Part shown: piece by piece, positions 12,573 to 25,100 of the stretch
Position numbering within the stretch: position 1 is the stretch's first letter
Layout of the letters: every line of letters starts with the position of its first letter
NCBI RefSeq assembly: GCF_910592395.1
Contig: NC_088311.1
Coordinates: forward strand, 684,501 to 748,500
Source of the DNA: Lineus longissimus
Lineage: Eukaryota > Nemertea > Pilidiophora > Heteronemertea > Lineidae
Length of the DNA: 64,000 bases
Reading direction: 5' to 3'
The notes under the pieces: model-generated
Database searches by the model: none
Seen by the model: only the letters and a program-made list of their open reading frames with translations
What the model was told of the DNA's origin: nothing
Position numbers and translations under genes: made by a program

Positions 12573-15502
12573 TGATCTAGTGTGCTCTTGGTGAAGTGGT
12601 GTAGGTTCATTGGCTGTCGGTGTCATGAATTATCAGTACAGTTCTAGGTATTTACAGGGATCTTTCACGAAGTATGTCAACAAGAAGGGCACGAAGCAAG
12701 ATGAATGTTTGTGCTTTTACATTCGCTGTACATGTACATAGCGTTATTAGAGAGGTGAACATTTTATGGATTTATTCAGTCAAAACATACTTCTTGGAAG
12801 ACTCCTCCAGCTGAGCAGTGCCCAGTCTGGACTTGGTATGGCTCAAATTTGTCTCAAGTCATTAGTTTCATCGCATGATTATGTCTTGATTTCTCCACAT
12901 GAGGGGGGCGCATTACATCATATCTTCATTATCTTATCATGCATTTAAACATCTGTAGTTCAGAAGTAGCTTGTATATTTGTTAGTTTCATTGATCAGAT
13001 GAGGTTTCAGTTCAAAGGACAAGCAAAACGGCATTTCAGGTACGATATGTACAAGACATGATTGTAAACACCTTCAATCGTTAGAGACTATGATGCATGA
13101 CTAGATCAAGTCTCAAAGGCCTGCTGATTTCACCATTCCGTGCTCTCAGTGGCGCTATCTTCTGGATTTGGTGTCCTTGGTCTGATAATGAGACTGACTT
13201 GTATACATTGTATTCTTCCATTAGGTTAAATATAAGATTTTTGTCAGTTGAACATGATTTTGATTGATTTATAAAGAGTAGACTGCTGTATTTGAGACAT
13301 GCTTGTTATCATCAATGATGTTCTCTTTCTAGAAACACTTGTTATAATTGACAGACAATCTTGATTGTTCTTTGAAGTTGTTGTGTCGACTGTATTGCTA
13401 ACTTTGAAGTGACTTTTACTGTATGATATTCATTGTCTTTAAATCTTTGCAATGGAATGGTGGTACATGTCGAGTTGACTGACAGTGACCCTTTATTTGG
13501 TTCCATCTCTGCTCTCCTTCAGTAGTACAGGAGCAAATTGATCAATTGTTGGTTGATTTAAAAAGTCACAGTTGGCTGCCCTACAAGTCTACCTGTTTTT
13601 CATTTCATCAAGTTGGCTTCATTCACATCTGAATCGTATATCATTGTATATTGAGAAATACGCATGTGGTTTGGCCAAACTTGAATGAAATGGACTTCAT
13701 ATTTTGTGGTGCTATTTTAGTACACATAGCCGTTTAACTAAAAGAATCACATTAATATATCAATATTGTTTAGCCAAATCTAGTTGGTGTTATTGTGGGG
13801 ATAGTGTGCGTTTATGGTACACACAAGTAATGGCCTCTTACAGAAGGCAGAGTCAATGAAGAATGGGGGAACAAGGTTGCATGGACTTGCATGGAGTATT
13901 CTCGACTTTAATGCTCATGTGCACCAGTTTGTCTCAATACACTCATTTCGTGCCAGTTGATTTAGTTGTCATCAGGGTCGGTGATTTACATCCAATTGTA
14001 TAATGTTCACATGTATATAATCTCAAATCTATTGTATAGACGATGTGTAAAATGTCAAATGAAAAATGAAAACTAGAGTGAATCGAAGCATTTTTGGTAA
14101 AACAGCTCGTTCAAAGTTGTGCTTTTGGTTTTGTGTTGGTTTGATACGTTTATCGCTACCTTGAAAGAAAAACGGTCTGAAGTCCCAAATGAATACAAGT
14201 TGCCATAGCAACAGGAGAAGCGATTATATGTTAGGTAGTAAAACACCAGGGGAACCATCGACAAAAACGTCTTGTCGGTCTGGTGCTTCCATCTGGTGTC
14301 AGAAATAAAATGCACATGCCTGGATGTGGACCCCTTGGATAAAAATGTCATGGTATCTAAGAAACGTTGGTTTCATCAATTAATGGCGATTTCAGTAGAA
14401 TTTTAAAATCCATTCTTATCAGATGAAAAGGAGCTGTCTTCAAATACTTGGTGGTAAGCATTAGAAATTGCATGAAATGTGTTATAAATACTGAGATGCC
14501 AATTTCAAGTTTGTGTCTTAATGAGGTTGATCATGAAGTGGGTGCCTACGCTGACAAACTCTTGTGTTAATGGCCGCGGCACATCAAGACATTGTCATTG
14601 GACTCATAATGTAAAGAACTATTTAATTGCAATAATAAAGATGTGCATGAGAATGCCTCTATATTTAGTGACATTTGATTATGTTGTTTCCGTGTCATTA
14701 TCAAGGAAGAGATCTTAAGCGGCTGGAGACAGTTGTCCCCACTCCTGTGTTGTGCTATGGACACATGTGAACTAGACAGTTGGGACTTGTGGATACAGTG
14801 TTTCAAGTCAGTCCCTTCCAAAGACCATCATGGCCATGGCCTGTCTTTGAACAGAATAGTCCATCTGAATGACTTGATTGTCTCGAGACACTTGGGCCTC
14901 TGTAGATGGTTCTGGTGTGATTGTGACTGGCTTGTCTCTTGTTGGCAAGATTGTGGAGCACGCAGGCCCGATTGTTCTGGTTGTGACTGTCTCATCTTTC
15001 TCATGATGGAGCTACCAAGGCTTTTCCAGTTTGCCTGTTGATACTCTCTGGCTGTGTCGGTGACAAAATGCAGCTTCAACTTTCTGTTTGGTTCTGCTTT
15101 TGACTGATATATCTCTCTAGCTGTGCTAGCAAGTGACATGATTACATCTGGTTGTGATCCTCTCATCTCCTCTCACTCTCACGGTCTACATTGTAATTCT
15201 ACATCAGGCTGACTTGATGGCTCAACCGGAGACGTCCTCCATGCTGGCATGTGCCACCAATAAATAGCAAATTATTTTTAGTTCAAACTCACTCTCACAT
15301 CTCACTGTGTTGGCAAGATAGTGGAGCAACCAGCTCCCATTCAGTTGTCTCACTGGGTTGGCAACACGACGGGGCAACCACATCCAATTCAGTCTGGTTG
15401 TGACTGTCTCATCTCTCGCTGTGTCACCAATATGGTGGGGTAGCCACGGCAAAAGGACTTTACACATTGAATAAAGAAGTTCAAAATAATTTTACCATCT
15501 AA
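12573..15502. other. ARFGAP1 3' UTR and interval to ARMC1
   Basis: Non-coding stretch between convergent genes. AATAAA-type hexamers for a plus-strand transcript occur near 14306, 14631 and 15470; which one ends ARFGAP1 cannot be decided here. Open frames are short and unrecognised. The right third (about 14915-15450) contains degenerate repeats, listed separately. Confidence 0.6.
14915..15445. repeat. Degenerate dispersed/tandem repeat, ggttgtgactgtctcatct family
   Basis: The phrase ggttgtgactgtctcatct or close variants recurs near 14978, 15150 and 15394. A linked phrase, gttggcaagat(t/a)gtggagca, occurs near 14940 and 15309, with diverged versions near 15353 and 15420. Spacing is irregular, suggesting an old decayed array. 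It is non-coding and lies between the ARFGAP1 and ARMC1 3' ends. Confidence 0.6.
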
Positions 15503-15508
15503 TTTATT
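15503..15508 (-). terminator. ARMC1 polyadenylation signal
   Basis: TTTATT on the plus strand reads AATAAA on the minus strand, about 320 bases after the ARMC1 stop codon. It is the first clear hexamer downstream of that gene. Confidence 0.6.
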
Positions 15509-15829
15509 TACATAGCACAATGTAAAACAAACATTGCATACAAGTATTTACAATTTGGCATGGAAGTGTACATTTGCCACTCACACAAGACGGGCCTTGA
15601 ACCCCATCTAATGAACCAATGAGCCTCTCATTGTATCCCTTTTCATATTTAAATTCCCACCAAAACACCACCACCATTCGATCATTGTGACCAATCTGGG
15701 GAGTCCTCACTAAGTCTCTTAGTCTCCACTGCTACATCCACAGCATAAACCATCCAAAACAAGTTCTTTCCAAACCAAGCTGTACAGATTGTCCTTGACT
15801 GAGCCTACCACCAACACTACTCCCATCTA

Positions 15830-17766
15830 TCACCAGTAGAATGAATTAGTGAGGAAGCCAGCTGCCTTTGATAACCATCCATTGCCATTCTGTGGCGCGC
15901 CACCTAACCGTGTCATCGGTTTGGTCTCCACTCGTACTGGACTAGCTTCATCAGGGAGGTACTCCGGAAGATCATGGTTTTCTTTTTCAACTTCAGCAGC
16001 ACATGCACCAAACACTATGAATTTCTGAAAAGGCAGAAAAGTTTCAAATAACTTGCTTTGAATCCTTTTTACCCGAACCAAAAGCCTAAAAAGTGGTACA
16101 TCTAGAAGACCACAGTGGTCATTCAAGCAATGACAAACAGATATTTTTCAACAAGAAGCGAATCAGATTGAATGGTTAAAAGACAGAAGACCAATCAAAT
16201 CTCAGAGAAAATGCCCCAACAAGAATGTCCTCCATGTGTTGTGTGAAACAGTTTTTGAGTCTGTCCATTCGATTGTGTTCTTACCTCTTTTCCCTCATCG
16301 TCACGCACAACTTGGACGGCAGACATGGTTCCACTCATTCCAACAGCATGAACAAGGGACTGGAAGAAAGATGGGGCTATTTGAAAACATGCTGCATATA
16401 TTCAGTGCTTGTTTGCATTCCAACAGGGTCTTATGACATCGCACATCACATCAGGGTCGCTGAGGGCACAAAAACTGGTCGCCATGACAGAATGTTGATC
16501 AAGAACCATCTTTTCATTTGCCTCTTGATATAGTTACCTCAGGTGTGACTTCAGCTTTTGCTCTGATGATGGACCTCTTCTTAGACAGATCAAATGTGAC
16601 GCTGATCAAGCCCTTGATTCGTAAGAAGTTATTGCGACACACTTCCAAGTCGGCTTTATCTGTTAATCCCTGAATCTGGAGGATGATTTTCTTAGACTTC
16701 CCAATCTGACCAGCGAAGAAGAAGTTTTTATTGTGTCTGCGAGATGTCTGTATTGGTGTGGTACGGATGTCATTTCCTGATGCAGTTTCTTTGAGAGGTG
16801 TGAGATGCCTTGTAAAGATGGTTTTTAGCTTCTTGGCAAGGTCTTGGACTTCGCAGTTGTAATCCTCCCTGGAAAGAAACCAGAAAGTGAATATCTCTCA
16901 TGCACTCTGCAATGTTTATGAAGAATGTCCTCCTTTCAAACTTAAAACAAGCTGTCAGCTGGATGCATGCCAACTGGAAGTAACCAGAAGATGTCCATTT
17001 TAACTTGACCCTACACTTACTTGTCAATGACACTTTGTAACTGTTCATGAATACCCATGAAGCTGGAGAGGAAAGGCAGCTGTTCAGCACACTCTGAGAG
17101 AAGGTCTAGAGTCTGGAAAAAAAGCAAAGTTTTGACTTGGGACCACAGCAAATTAATCAATACAAAATGCACGAAGGCGAGCAGAATCATTGGCTGATAC
17201 AACTTCCTCCTTTTTCTTCAATAAATTGGTAGATTTTTAAAGACATTGGCACAACCAACTTATTTTCAAAGCAGGAGTGGTTATGTTTCTGACATCTTCT
17301 TGAATGATCGTATTCTTCCATGCTATCAGCATATCCATGGACTATGACCATGACAAGGGATGTACCATATCAAAGAAAAGAGCAATCATACATGCCTCCA
17401 ATGCCATTTTGACCACATTTACATCTTGGTTAGACAGCACCATCACAAGGCCACCAACACAAGTGGAATCCTGAAAAATGTAAGAGAGGTTATAAGCTGA
17501 AGCAGAAATTGGTAATGACAGCGAGTCCAAAGGTCAAGCAATTAAGTATAGTTTCCTCTCAACAAAGACACAATTGAAGCTATTTGCAATTGTTATCATG
17601 GCATGCATCTTCAGCTGAACACAGTGACAGTAGGCCTATCTCTTTTCCATCTTGATCTTGGTCAGGAGTCAAGTGTACTTACACTCGCCAGGAACTGCCT
17701 CTTGACTGGATCAGCAGCCATACTCTTGAAGCCGGTGATCATGGTGACAGCTGCTGATTGCTCCAT
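15830..17766 (-). CDS. ARMC1: ARMC1, armadillo repeat-containing protein 1
   Basis: Six coding exons on the minus strand: 17683-17766 (ATG), 17396-17470, 17021-17112, 16538-16868, 16285-16359, 15830-16024 (TGA). They join in frame to 283 aa; human ARMC1 is 282 aa. ARMC1 is a cytosolic/mitochondrial protein reported with mitochondrial bridging (MICOS-linked) complexes and with mitochondrial fission regulators. Diagnostic segments are MAADPVKRQFLAS near residue 20 (family: LAADPLNRR), LDLLSECAEQ and QSVIDK (armadillo part), FFFAGQ..KKIILQIQGL (HMA-like ferredoxin fold), and the C-terminus LPEYLPDEASP...GWLSKAAGFLTNSFYW, matching the family end LSRSFYW. The exon 2/3 junction needs a GC donor (GAG|GCATGT) with a normal AG acceptor; all other introns are GT-AG. 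It is divergently paired with MTFR. Confidence 0.95.
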
Positions 17767-18639
17767 TACTGTTGGTTAATACTGTCCTGAAATTGAAAAC
17801 AGTTTGAGAAAAGGTGTAGGGCCTAGGCCTACAAAAAATAGATCATTTGTCGGATGATCAAAAAGGGAAACTTCCACCAGAACGATAAGGTTGTAAAGTG
17901 ATCAGTAGGCAATAATCATTAAAAGCAAATGTTGAAATAGGATAAAGATGGAAAAATCGTTGTCTTACACCAATCCGAAAGAGATACAAAGAAAAATAAG
18001 AATAATTCTGATAAATTTCCTTTTAAATTTCCAGCGCAGAATTCTCGACTGTGATTGGCTAACCTCCGTCACCCAGTGCATTGTGGTCAGGTTTCCGGTC
18101 TGGGAAGTTTAAATTGAAAAAATACACCTACACCAAAAAAGCAACCAAAAACATTTTTGTGATAATTACCCAACATCAGAGGTACATTCATACAGTTGTT
18201 CATACTTGCGTGTACATTTTAGCGTGATATTGTTATATCCAAGGCCAAACTTTTATCAAGAAGTTGTTCTCAAAAGTTGGCATTTTCTCATCAAATACAG
18301 TATACAGTACACTACACTAGGCCAACAGTACAGTACACTGAATTACTGGCACTGCTGAGTGATTCACTATTATTATGGTGTCCATGCAATGCGTCCATGC
18401 TGTGCTTGTTGCTTCACTCGGATTATCTTGGATATCTTGAACATGACATCCACATCGTCATGTTTGTTGTAACTGGATTGTGTAGTCACATTTATTGATT
18501 TAAAACTAAACGTTTGTAGGTTGGTTCAGGTTAGGAACCCACCCCCTGGTATTTTTCTGAATAATTCTTTTTTCTTTACAGATCATTACCATTTGCGTTA
18601 ACTGTTGTGTTGTAGAGCTTAACGAGTGTCCCTTAATGA
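17767..18639. promoter_or_regulatory. Intergenic interval between divergent ARMC1 and MTFR genes
   Basis: The two start codons are 873 bases apart and the genes diverge, so both 5' UTRs and promoters must lie here unless a gene has a distant upstream exon. The interval is A+T-rich, with a CCAAT-box-like attggct near 18055-18061. There is no clear TATA box at a convincing place and no coding frame. The shared-promoter reading is inference from geometry. Confidence 0.55.
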
Positions 18640-21347
18640 ATGGATATTATTGATGTTATCCGAGTGGTGATGGACCTACTCGGCCTAGACCTTTTCCAGC
18701 TGGTAAGATACATACATGTTTCAACAGTCCTGCAAGCAGAGAGAACTGAGTTTCTTTACAAACAATTGAGTTTAAGATGGATTTTAATGGTTAACATTAA
18801 GACAGTCCCTGCCTTTTTTTATTTACTCACCTAAGGGGAAAAGACTCACTTGCTGTTTCGGAAATTCTGTGAATATTGATGGTTGTAATTTGTTTTCCTT
18901 TCTTCTTCATTTCACTTTCAGCCTGTCTGGGATGACGATGAGAACGATATCCGGCATAGGAGTTTTGTTAGAAGGATAAGTTCAAAACTTCCTTTAAGGC
19001 CAGCCAAACGGCTCAAATTTCAGGTATTAATTGATTTTATGAACTTGAGAAACGCCTTTTTTTCAGGAGCAGATGTAATCCATATTGTGAAAGCATTCGT
19101 CACAATGACAATGGCAATGTACATGAAGGACACAGCCTAAGACAAAAAACAGCACAGCGAAACTGTTCCTGTTCTTATTTTGGGATTCTATCTTGGGCTG
19201 TAGTTGACACCAGTGTCTTGTGATATTGGGCCGGTCTTAGCTAATTGTTCATTCACTTCCAGAAAGATCTGCTGTCTTTAGCAGCAGCAGAAGAGACAGA
19301 ATCGGAACAAAATCTGATCCGTAATTTAGAGTGTGCTAGTTTGGCGGATGTTGGATGGCTCAATGAACAGTCATTTTACAATGGAATTGAATCAAGGTAT
19401 GTACCCACTGCAGTTCAAATCTTGAATCCATTTTGAAACATATGAAGTTGACTTTTGTGTTGAGCATCAATGGGGTAGCTCTTTGAAAGTTATGTGAAAT
19501 TTGGAATGTAAGAGAAGAGGACTACTTTTAATCTATTGAGAAAATCAAGCCTCCATCATATTTAGACTAAATCCTTATCTGAACAGTATTTACCTCGAAT
19601 TCAATCTATGTATAGCAGCATGCGAAAGATTATTCAGTTTTGTTTCTACAAACCTATCACTTCTACAGGTATCTTTTCATTCTTCTTACAGATCTGATGG
19701 ATTAAGGAGAAAGAGTGTGATACCTAAATTCTTTGTGGCGAATTCATTAGAGAGCAGTCTGTCAATGTCAGATAGCCAGCTTTCATCCCCTATGAATAGT
19801 GTGTCACAGTCTGCATGTAGTATTGGGCCAAGTTTCTCAACACCGGATCCTGTGGCGCTGCAAAAGATCAGTGATCTGGAGGATGAGCTGGGCAAGTTAC
19901 GCCAGCAGATCGCATCAATTGTTCTGTCGCAAGAAAATTCAAATAATTCCAATGGTAAGATATTAGTGTCTTCTTGTATTTCTTCCACAATAATCAGACC
20001 TTGCATAGACTTAGCTAATCCTGAAAAGCCTCATCACTGATATATTGTATGCATACTTTCCTTATTTTGACATTCTTTAATTGCAGGTTCTAGTGGAGAG
20101 CCAGTGCCCCCACCTCCTGTGCCACCATGTGGGATTCCTGCTCCTCCCCCACCACCATGTGGAGAGCCACCACCACCCCCACCACCACCCCCTCCAATTC
20201 CAATTACAACCCCAAAGAAATCATTAGCAGAGATTATCAAAGAGGTGAGTTTGATTTTGTGAACTGGTTTTTGCTATTTACAACTATGGTTTTAAAAATG
20301 TATTACACTGTTAATGGAAGAATTGAAATATACCCCTGAGTGTCAATTGAACCCTTCTGAGCAATGGTGGCTGTTTAAGACAGAATCATACATTAACATC
20401 TTTCAATGTGACATCTGAAAAGTGATATTTTCGTTGTCAAAACATAATTCCCAAGTGCGAAGAGTTGAGCAGAGATGATTGTTTTTTCAGAATAAACGTA
20501 AATTAGGGAAAGATGTGGATGGATGCAATGCCACACCTAAAATACCCTCCAAAAGAATGGACATGGCTGAAGTTCTTAAAGGATTAAGTTCCGTTAAACT
20601 GAAGTCGGTTGAGAGGTGAGTTCATCAGGGATTTCCGGTTTTCAAAGTTCTTGTGCACTGTACTGAATTCTGGTAACCATGATTTGTTGCTGTGTGATTG
20701 TTTGGTGCTGAAGTGTAGTCAATGAATACCTTGCACCGAGTGTAAAGGATCCTTGCCAGTGCATGTCTGCTTGTTTTTTTCCAGGTCACCAGGGGGCACC
20801 CCAATTAGGCGCCAACCCAAGGAATCTGACCCCTCTGACGCTGCGTCACTTATTGCCCATGCTTTGAAGAAGAAGTTTGCCAGGACGAGACAGTTTTACA
20901 GTCCAAGTAAAGAGAACATCAGCAATCGATCTTACGAGTCATCTCCTGACAACAGCCCTGTTGTAGTAAGTACATGATTGCAGCAATCAGATGGCAGCAT
21001 TACTTCACCTCTTACTGCATCCCTGGTCATGAAGTCTCATCTGATTGATTACAACTATATAGATCACAGATATCATAGGACCTACCTCACAGAGGCCCCT
21101 ACGGGCTCCAAGCTCAAATTCTGGGCAATTTATGAATCAACTTCAAGAATAAACTGCAGACTTTATTTCACTGGTGTTTTCTCAACTCGCGTTGTCAAGT
21201 GATACATACTTTCATTCAAGCCAACTCATCGTTATCTCCGTTTTGTTACAGTGCGCTCCAACACTGCTGAAGCCAAGTCAACTTCGCAGGAAATCCGGCC
21301 TGCTTCAAAGTAAGCAACTGGTTGCAAGTCCCCTGGTGGAAAGTTGA
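18640..21347 (+). CDS. Mitochondrial fission regulator (MTFR1/MTFR2-like)
   Basis: Eight exons: 18640-18702 (ATG), 18922-19023, 19263-19396, 19692-19954, 20087-20244, 20491-20615, 20785-20965, 21252-21347 (TGA). They join in frame to 373 aa. The MTFR family promotes mitochondrial fission or fragmentation. Conserved order: an SFVRRISSKLPL..KRLKFQ basic block (family: SIVRKIGTNLSL), CASLADVGWL (family: ASFADVGWV), a coiled segment LQKISDLEDELGKLRQQIA (family: LQKICALENELAALRAQIA), a proline-rich tract in exon 5, KSLAEIIKE, MAEVLKGLSSVKLKSVER (family: MLEILKEMNSVKLRSVKR), DPSDAASLIAHALKKKFA and a final TLLKPSQL. It may be the single pro-orthologue of vertebrate MTFR1/MTFR2 (and possibly MTFR1L), so I give no numbered symbol. 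There is another ATG four bases upstream, out of frame. Confidence 0.94.
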
Positions 21348-22125
21348 GGGGTCAACATGATGATTCTCTGAAACAAGATGGTGCAATGACCTCTTTGTGT
21401 AGAGTTCATGTTTGAACAGCTCCACTCTACTTGTTGGTAAAGGATGGGAAGGTTTGTGAGAGGTGAATCCTTGTGGATTGGAGCTGGGGAGATCTCTCCT
21501 GTGTACATATGAAAGAAAATAGGACAGCATTCTTGTATCATGGAAACCAAAAGAACTCTGCACATTTGTCTTCAAATTCCTGACTGTTGATGACTAAGAA
21601 CAGTGCATGCACACTTGTATACTTGCACACAGATTGTATATATCACTTATGTTATGCAGTGAACCACAAATTTTTAAAGGTTTTGCCATCAATGATTGGA
21701 GTATAGAATGTGATGGATGGCCAAGTGTCATAAGGCTAGGGAAGATTCACCATCTATTCTATAAACATATTTTTTGCCTTCTTGGCAGTAAATAGCCTTC
21801 AGATATTCTAGTCCAAAGCATGAATTGGACTGCAAGTTCAATAGAATGTGAATTCCATATCATGAAGACTTGAAGACTTGACTTAAAACAATGTGGTTGG
21901 CTGTTTAACCCTGTGTTAACTTGTTTGCATGACAAAGTGTGTAAGTTGGCAGTAGTGGGACTGGAGTTTCACTCAACGTACTTGGTACTACTTTGCTCAT
22001 TGTGATGAAGAGATTTGTAGGCCAGATTTGTTATTGAATCAAATTAGTGTGTGAACTGTGAAATTGATTCTGTACATACATCTATCTTGTTTTATTACTA
22101 TAAATAAAAATATGTATCAATGGTC
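21348..22125 (+). other. MTFR 3' UTR with polyadenylation signal
   Basis: Follows the MTFR stop. An AATAAA hexamer lies at 22103-22108 within taaataaaaatatg, so the transcript probably ends near 22120-22130. The minus-strand open frames here are unrecognised and likely chance. Confidence 0.65.
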
Positions 22126-25100
22126 ATGGTGTCTTCAGTTTATGCACACTGATCAGCCTTCATTCCACAGTGGTCAATTTGAATAAGGCTCCATCCCACA
22201 TGCAGAAGGATTCCAAGGCTTGCCTTGTTTGTTCCAAGGCGTCTTGATGACCAGATGATTGTCCACAGTGATCTGTGTGTACAATGTATGGTTGTGACAT
22301 TGTCTTGATTGGCTCTCTAATGTGAGAATAGTGGAAAATATTGCCACATTATAACAAATGGTTACCAATGTTCCGGATCATTTGATATACTGCAGTGTAC
22401 TGACTCATGATACTTGGAAGTATCCTACCAATATATCTCATTCTCTCATAACATGCCTTATATACTGAAGTATACTGTGTCATAGAAGTCATGATTTCAA
22501 GCCATTACGTGCAGTGTTGGCGAGATGATAGTTCAGTGTTACGGTCTCGTCTCCATGTGTGGGCAATACGGTAGCCTGTCCAGAAGTTGATTTGGCTCGT
22601 TGGAAACAACTTTAGAGATCAGTTTTAGTTCCACGCACCCCTCAGTACTCGAGTCCTCATCCTGGTCAATGAGTCACGACATTTTATCGATTAGCATTTG
22701 ACAATTAATCAGTTCCTGGTTAGATAAGCTTAGTCGTGTATGTGTGCGTTATATGTCCTTGCTCTGATGTAGATTAACATGGTCTCCTGTCAATTACGAT
22801 GTATTTAATCCTTGTTATTCAAGGTGTAGTCATTCGGACTCATACCATCCAAATTAATTAGGACTGTATAGGAGTGTCCCCACTCCTGGGCCGGGTGGGG
22901 GTAGGTTTTCAGCTGGCGCACTTGTGACACAGTGGGCCTACTTTCCATAGTCACCCTTACTGATTAAAAGTCCCGTTGGTCGTTTGCGGTTGGTGACCCC
23001 GCCTGATTATTCACTTTAACTACGGGCTGTTAACGACACCGATATAAGTCAAAGACACATTTACTTGCTAATTTCATTCGGCATGTGATATGATCCGGCG
23101 GTGCCCGAGGCCATCTCGCCGGTGCTCAGATACTGTTTCTTTAAGAAATAGTAACCCGACTCCAAGACAATCTGCATGAGAACCTCTTATTCTGGACGGG
23201 GTCACGAAATCTGGTGTGACAGCCAACCAGTGTATCTCCCGGAAACGCACGGGGACGGCTACCAACCAGTTCTCGATCTCAGCCTGAGCGAGGACGACAA
23301 GTTGACAGGTTGGCTATATCCATGAACTGGCACCAGAGGCCGCCACTACTCCATACCAGAGACTGACTCGAGAGTTAGAAGACCATGAATATCGTTCAAG
23401 AAGAAATACAAAGATATGATTAATCGCTGAATACATTGGTTTATTTCTTAAATGATTCTTCTTTATCTTTCTACTTGTACAAAACACTCAAATATCACGC
23501 ACGCAGCCACAAACATTGGTGACGCTGTCCATTCACACAAGTTATAAAAGTATAAACAGTTTAGTGTACTTCAAAAACACTTTGATTTACGGAAGGAGCA
23601 CCCATCTCAACAACAACAGCGGCAATAGCCGCACCCTTGTGGACGAGCTTGATTTCTTACCGCATGCAGCCAGGCTCTCAAGCCAATCAAGTCCTGTTCA
23701 GGAGTGGAACAAACAGCTAACAAAACATTTCCGACCATTGATATGTCGTAATAATACGTTTTTTGTGTGTCTTTGTCAATGTGTACAATGTATATGTCAT
23801 TGATGATTGACAGCGTGGTTGTGACAATGTCTCGGAATAATGGAAACTTTACCGATGCTTTGTCCCCCATTATTCTGACTTCACGATGAAATTAATCGAC
23901 TTATGATACATATTTCTTATACAAAAATGGAGAACCATTGGAGTTGTGAACCCACGTCTCGATCATGGAGGCCATTCATGTTACAAGAGGCAAACTAAAT
24001 GGACAGTGCTAGTGGGCTTTCGTCCACGTATCTGGCCCTTGTAATGAAAGGACGTATTATGAGTACATGAAGTTGTGAGATGAAATTTAATAAATACATT
24101 ATGCTGTGACAACAAGTGATGAAGTCTAAAAGAAAGAAAAATACAAAATAAACATTAATTGTAATGCTGATTTTCAACAAGAGAAGTGTTGACTCAAAGT
24201 GGAGAGAAATCATCTCGACTTGGGTTTATTACAATAGCCAATGCATTTATAAACTAATATATCTCCTTCATATCTGTACAACATGGCCAATGCACGGAGA
24301 GACATAAGAATTATCATCAGTTTAGTGGGAAAGTCGGAGAGAAAGTGTCACCCAAGTGCTGGCCAAACCGAGACAAGACTTCATATAGCGGCCTACTTAC
24401 TATAGAAAGAAAAGCCGACGTCAGTAGTTTTTGATATAAGTAAGGCTTGATAATTAGAGTAATTAACATGATGTGGTGGCTGACGTGAACGCAGGAATTT
24501 CCAACTGTCTGGTAGTGATTAACCCTCTCGGATACACGGCATACAGACCATCAGGCTCGAGTGGACATTATAGAGAGGTTTAGGAATACACTGAGTGACT
24601 AGTCCGAACCCGGATCGGCACTAACTTATGACTGCTCGATAATAATGCAGTGGCACAAGTATTGAATAAAATCATAAATATTGCACGAAAAAACCCAGTT
24701 AATGCAAGACGAATCGGAATGTGCCGAATGAAGACCGGGTTGAACCTATTAATGTTCATCTTATCTGTTTTATCTTGTTTCTAATAAATCATGTAACCAC
24801 ACCTTGTCTATGTCTCAGTGCAATTCTATCAACGTGATTTACATTCAATGTGAGCACATACGCCTATATGCCTGTTAAGTTGCAAGTAGGCCTACCACAT
24901 AAAAATTCAATTTAAAATCATGCGGAGTGGGGTCGGGTAAGGAGAGAAGGTCAATCTCCACATCTAGAGCAATGGAAACGGCATGAGACATACTTAATGA
25001 TGGTTTACGATTTCGGGGTCGATTCAATTACAAGATTAAATCAGCTACCACTGAGCTTGCAATGTATAAAAACAGAAACGAACTTTCAAGAATACGAACA

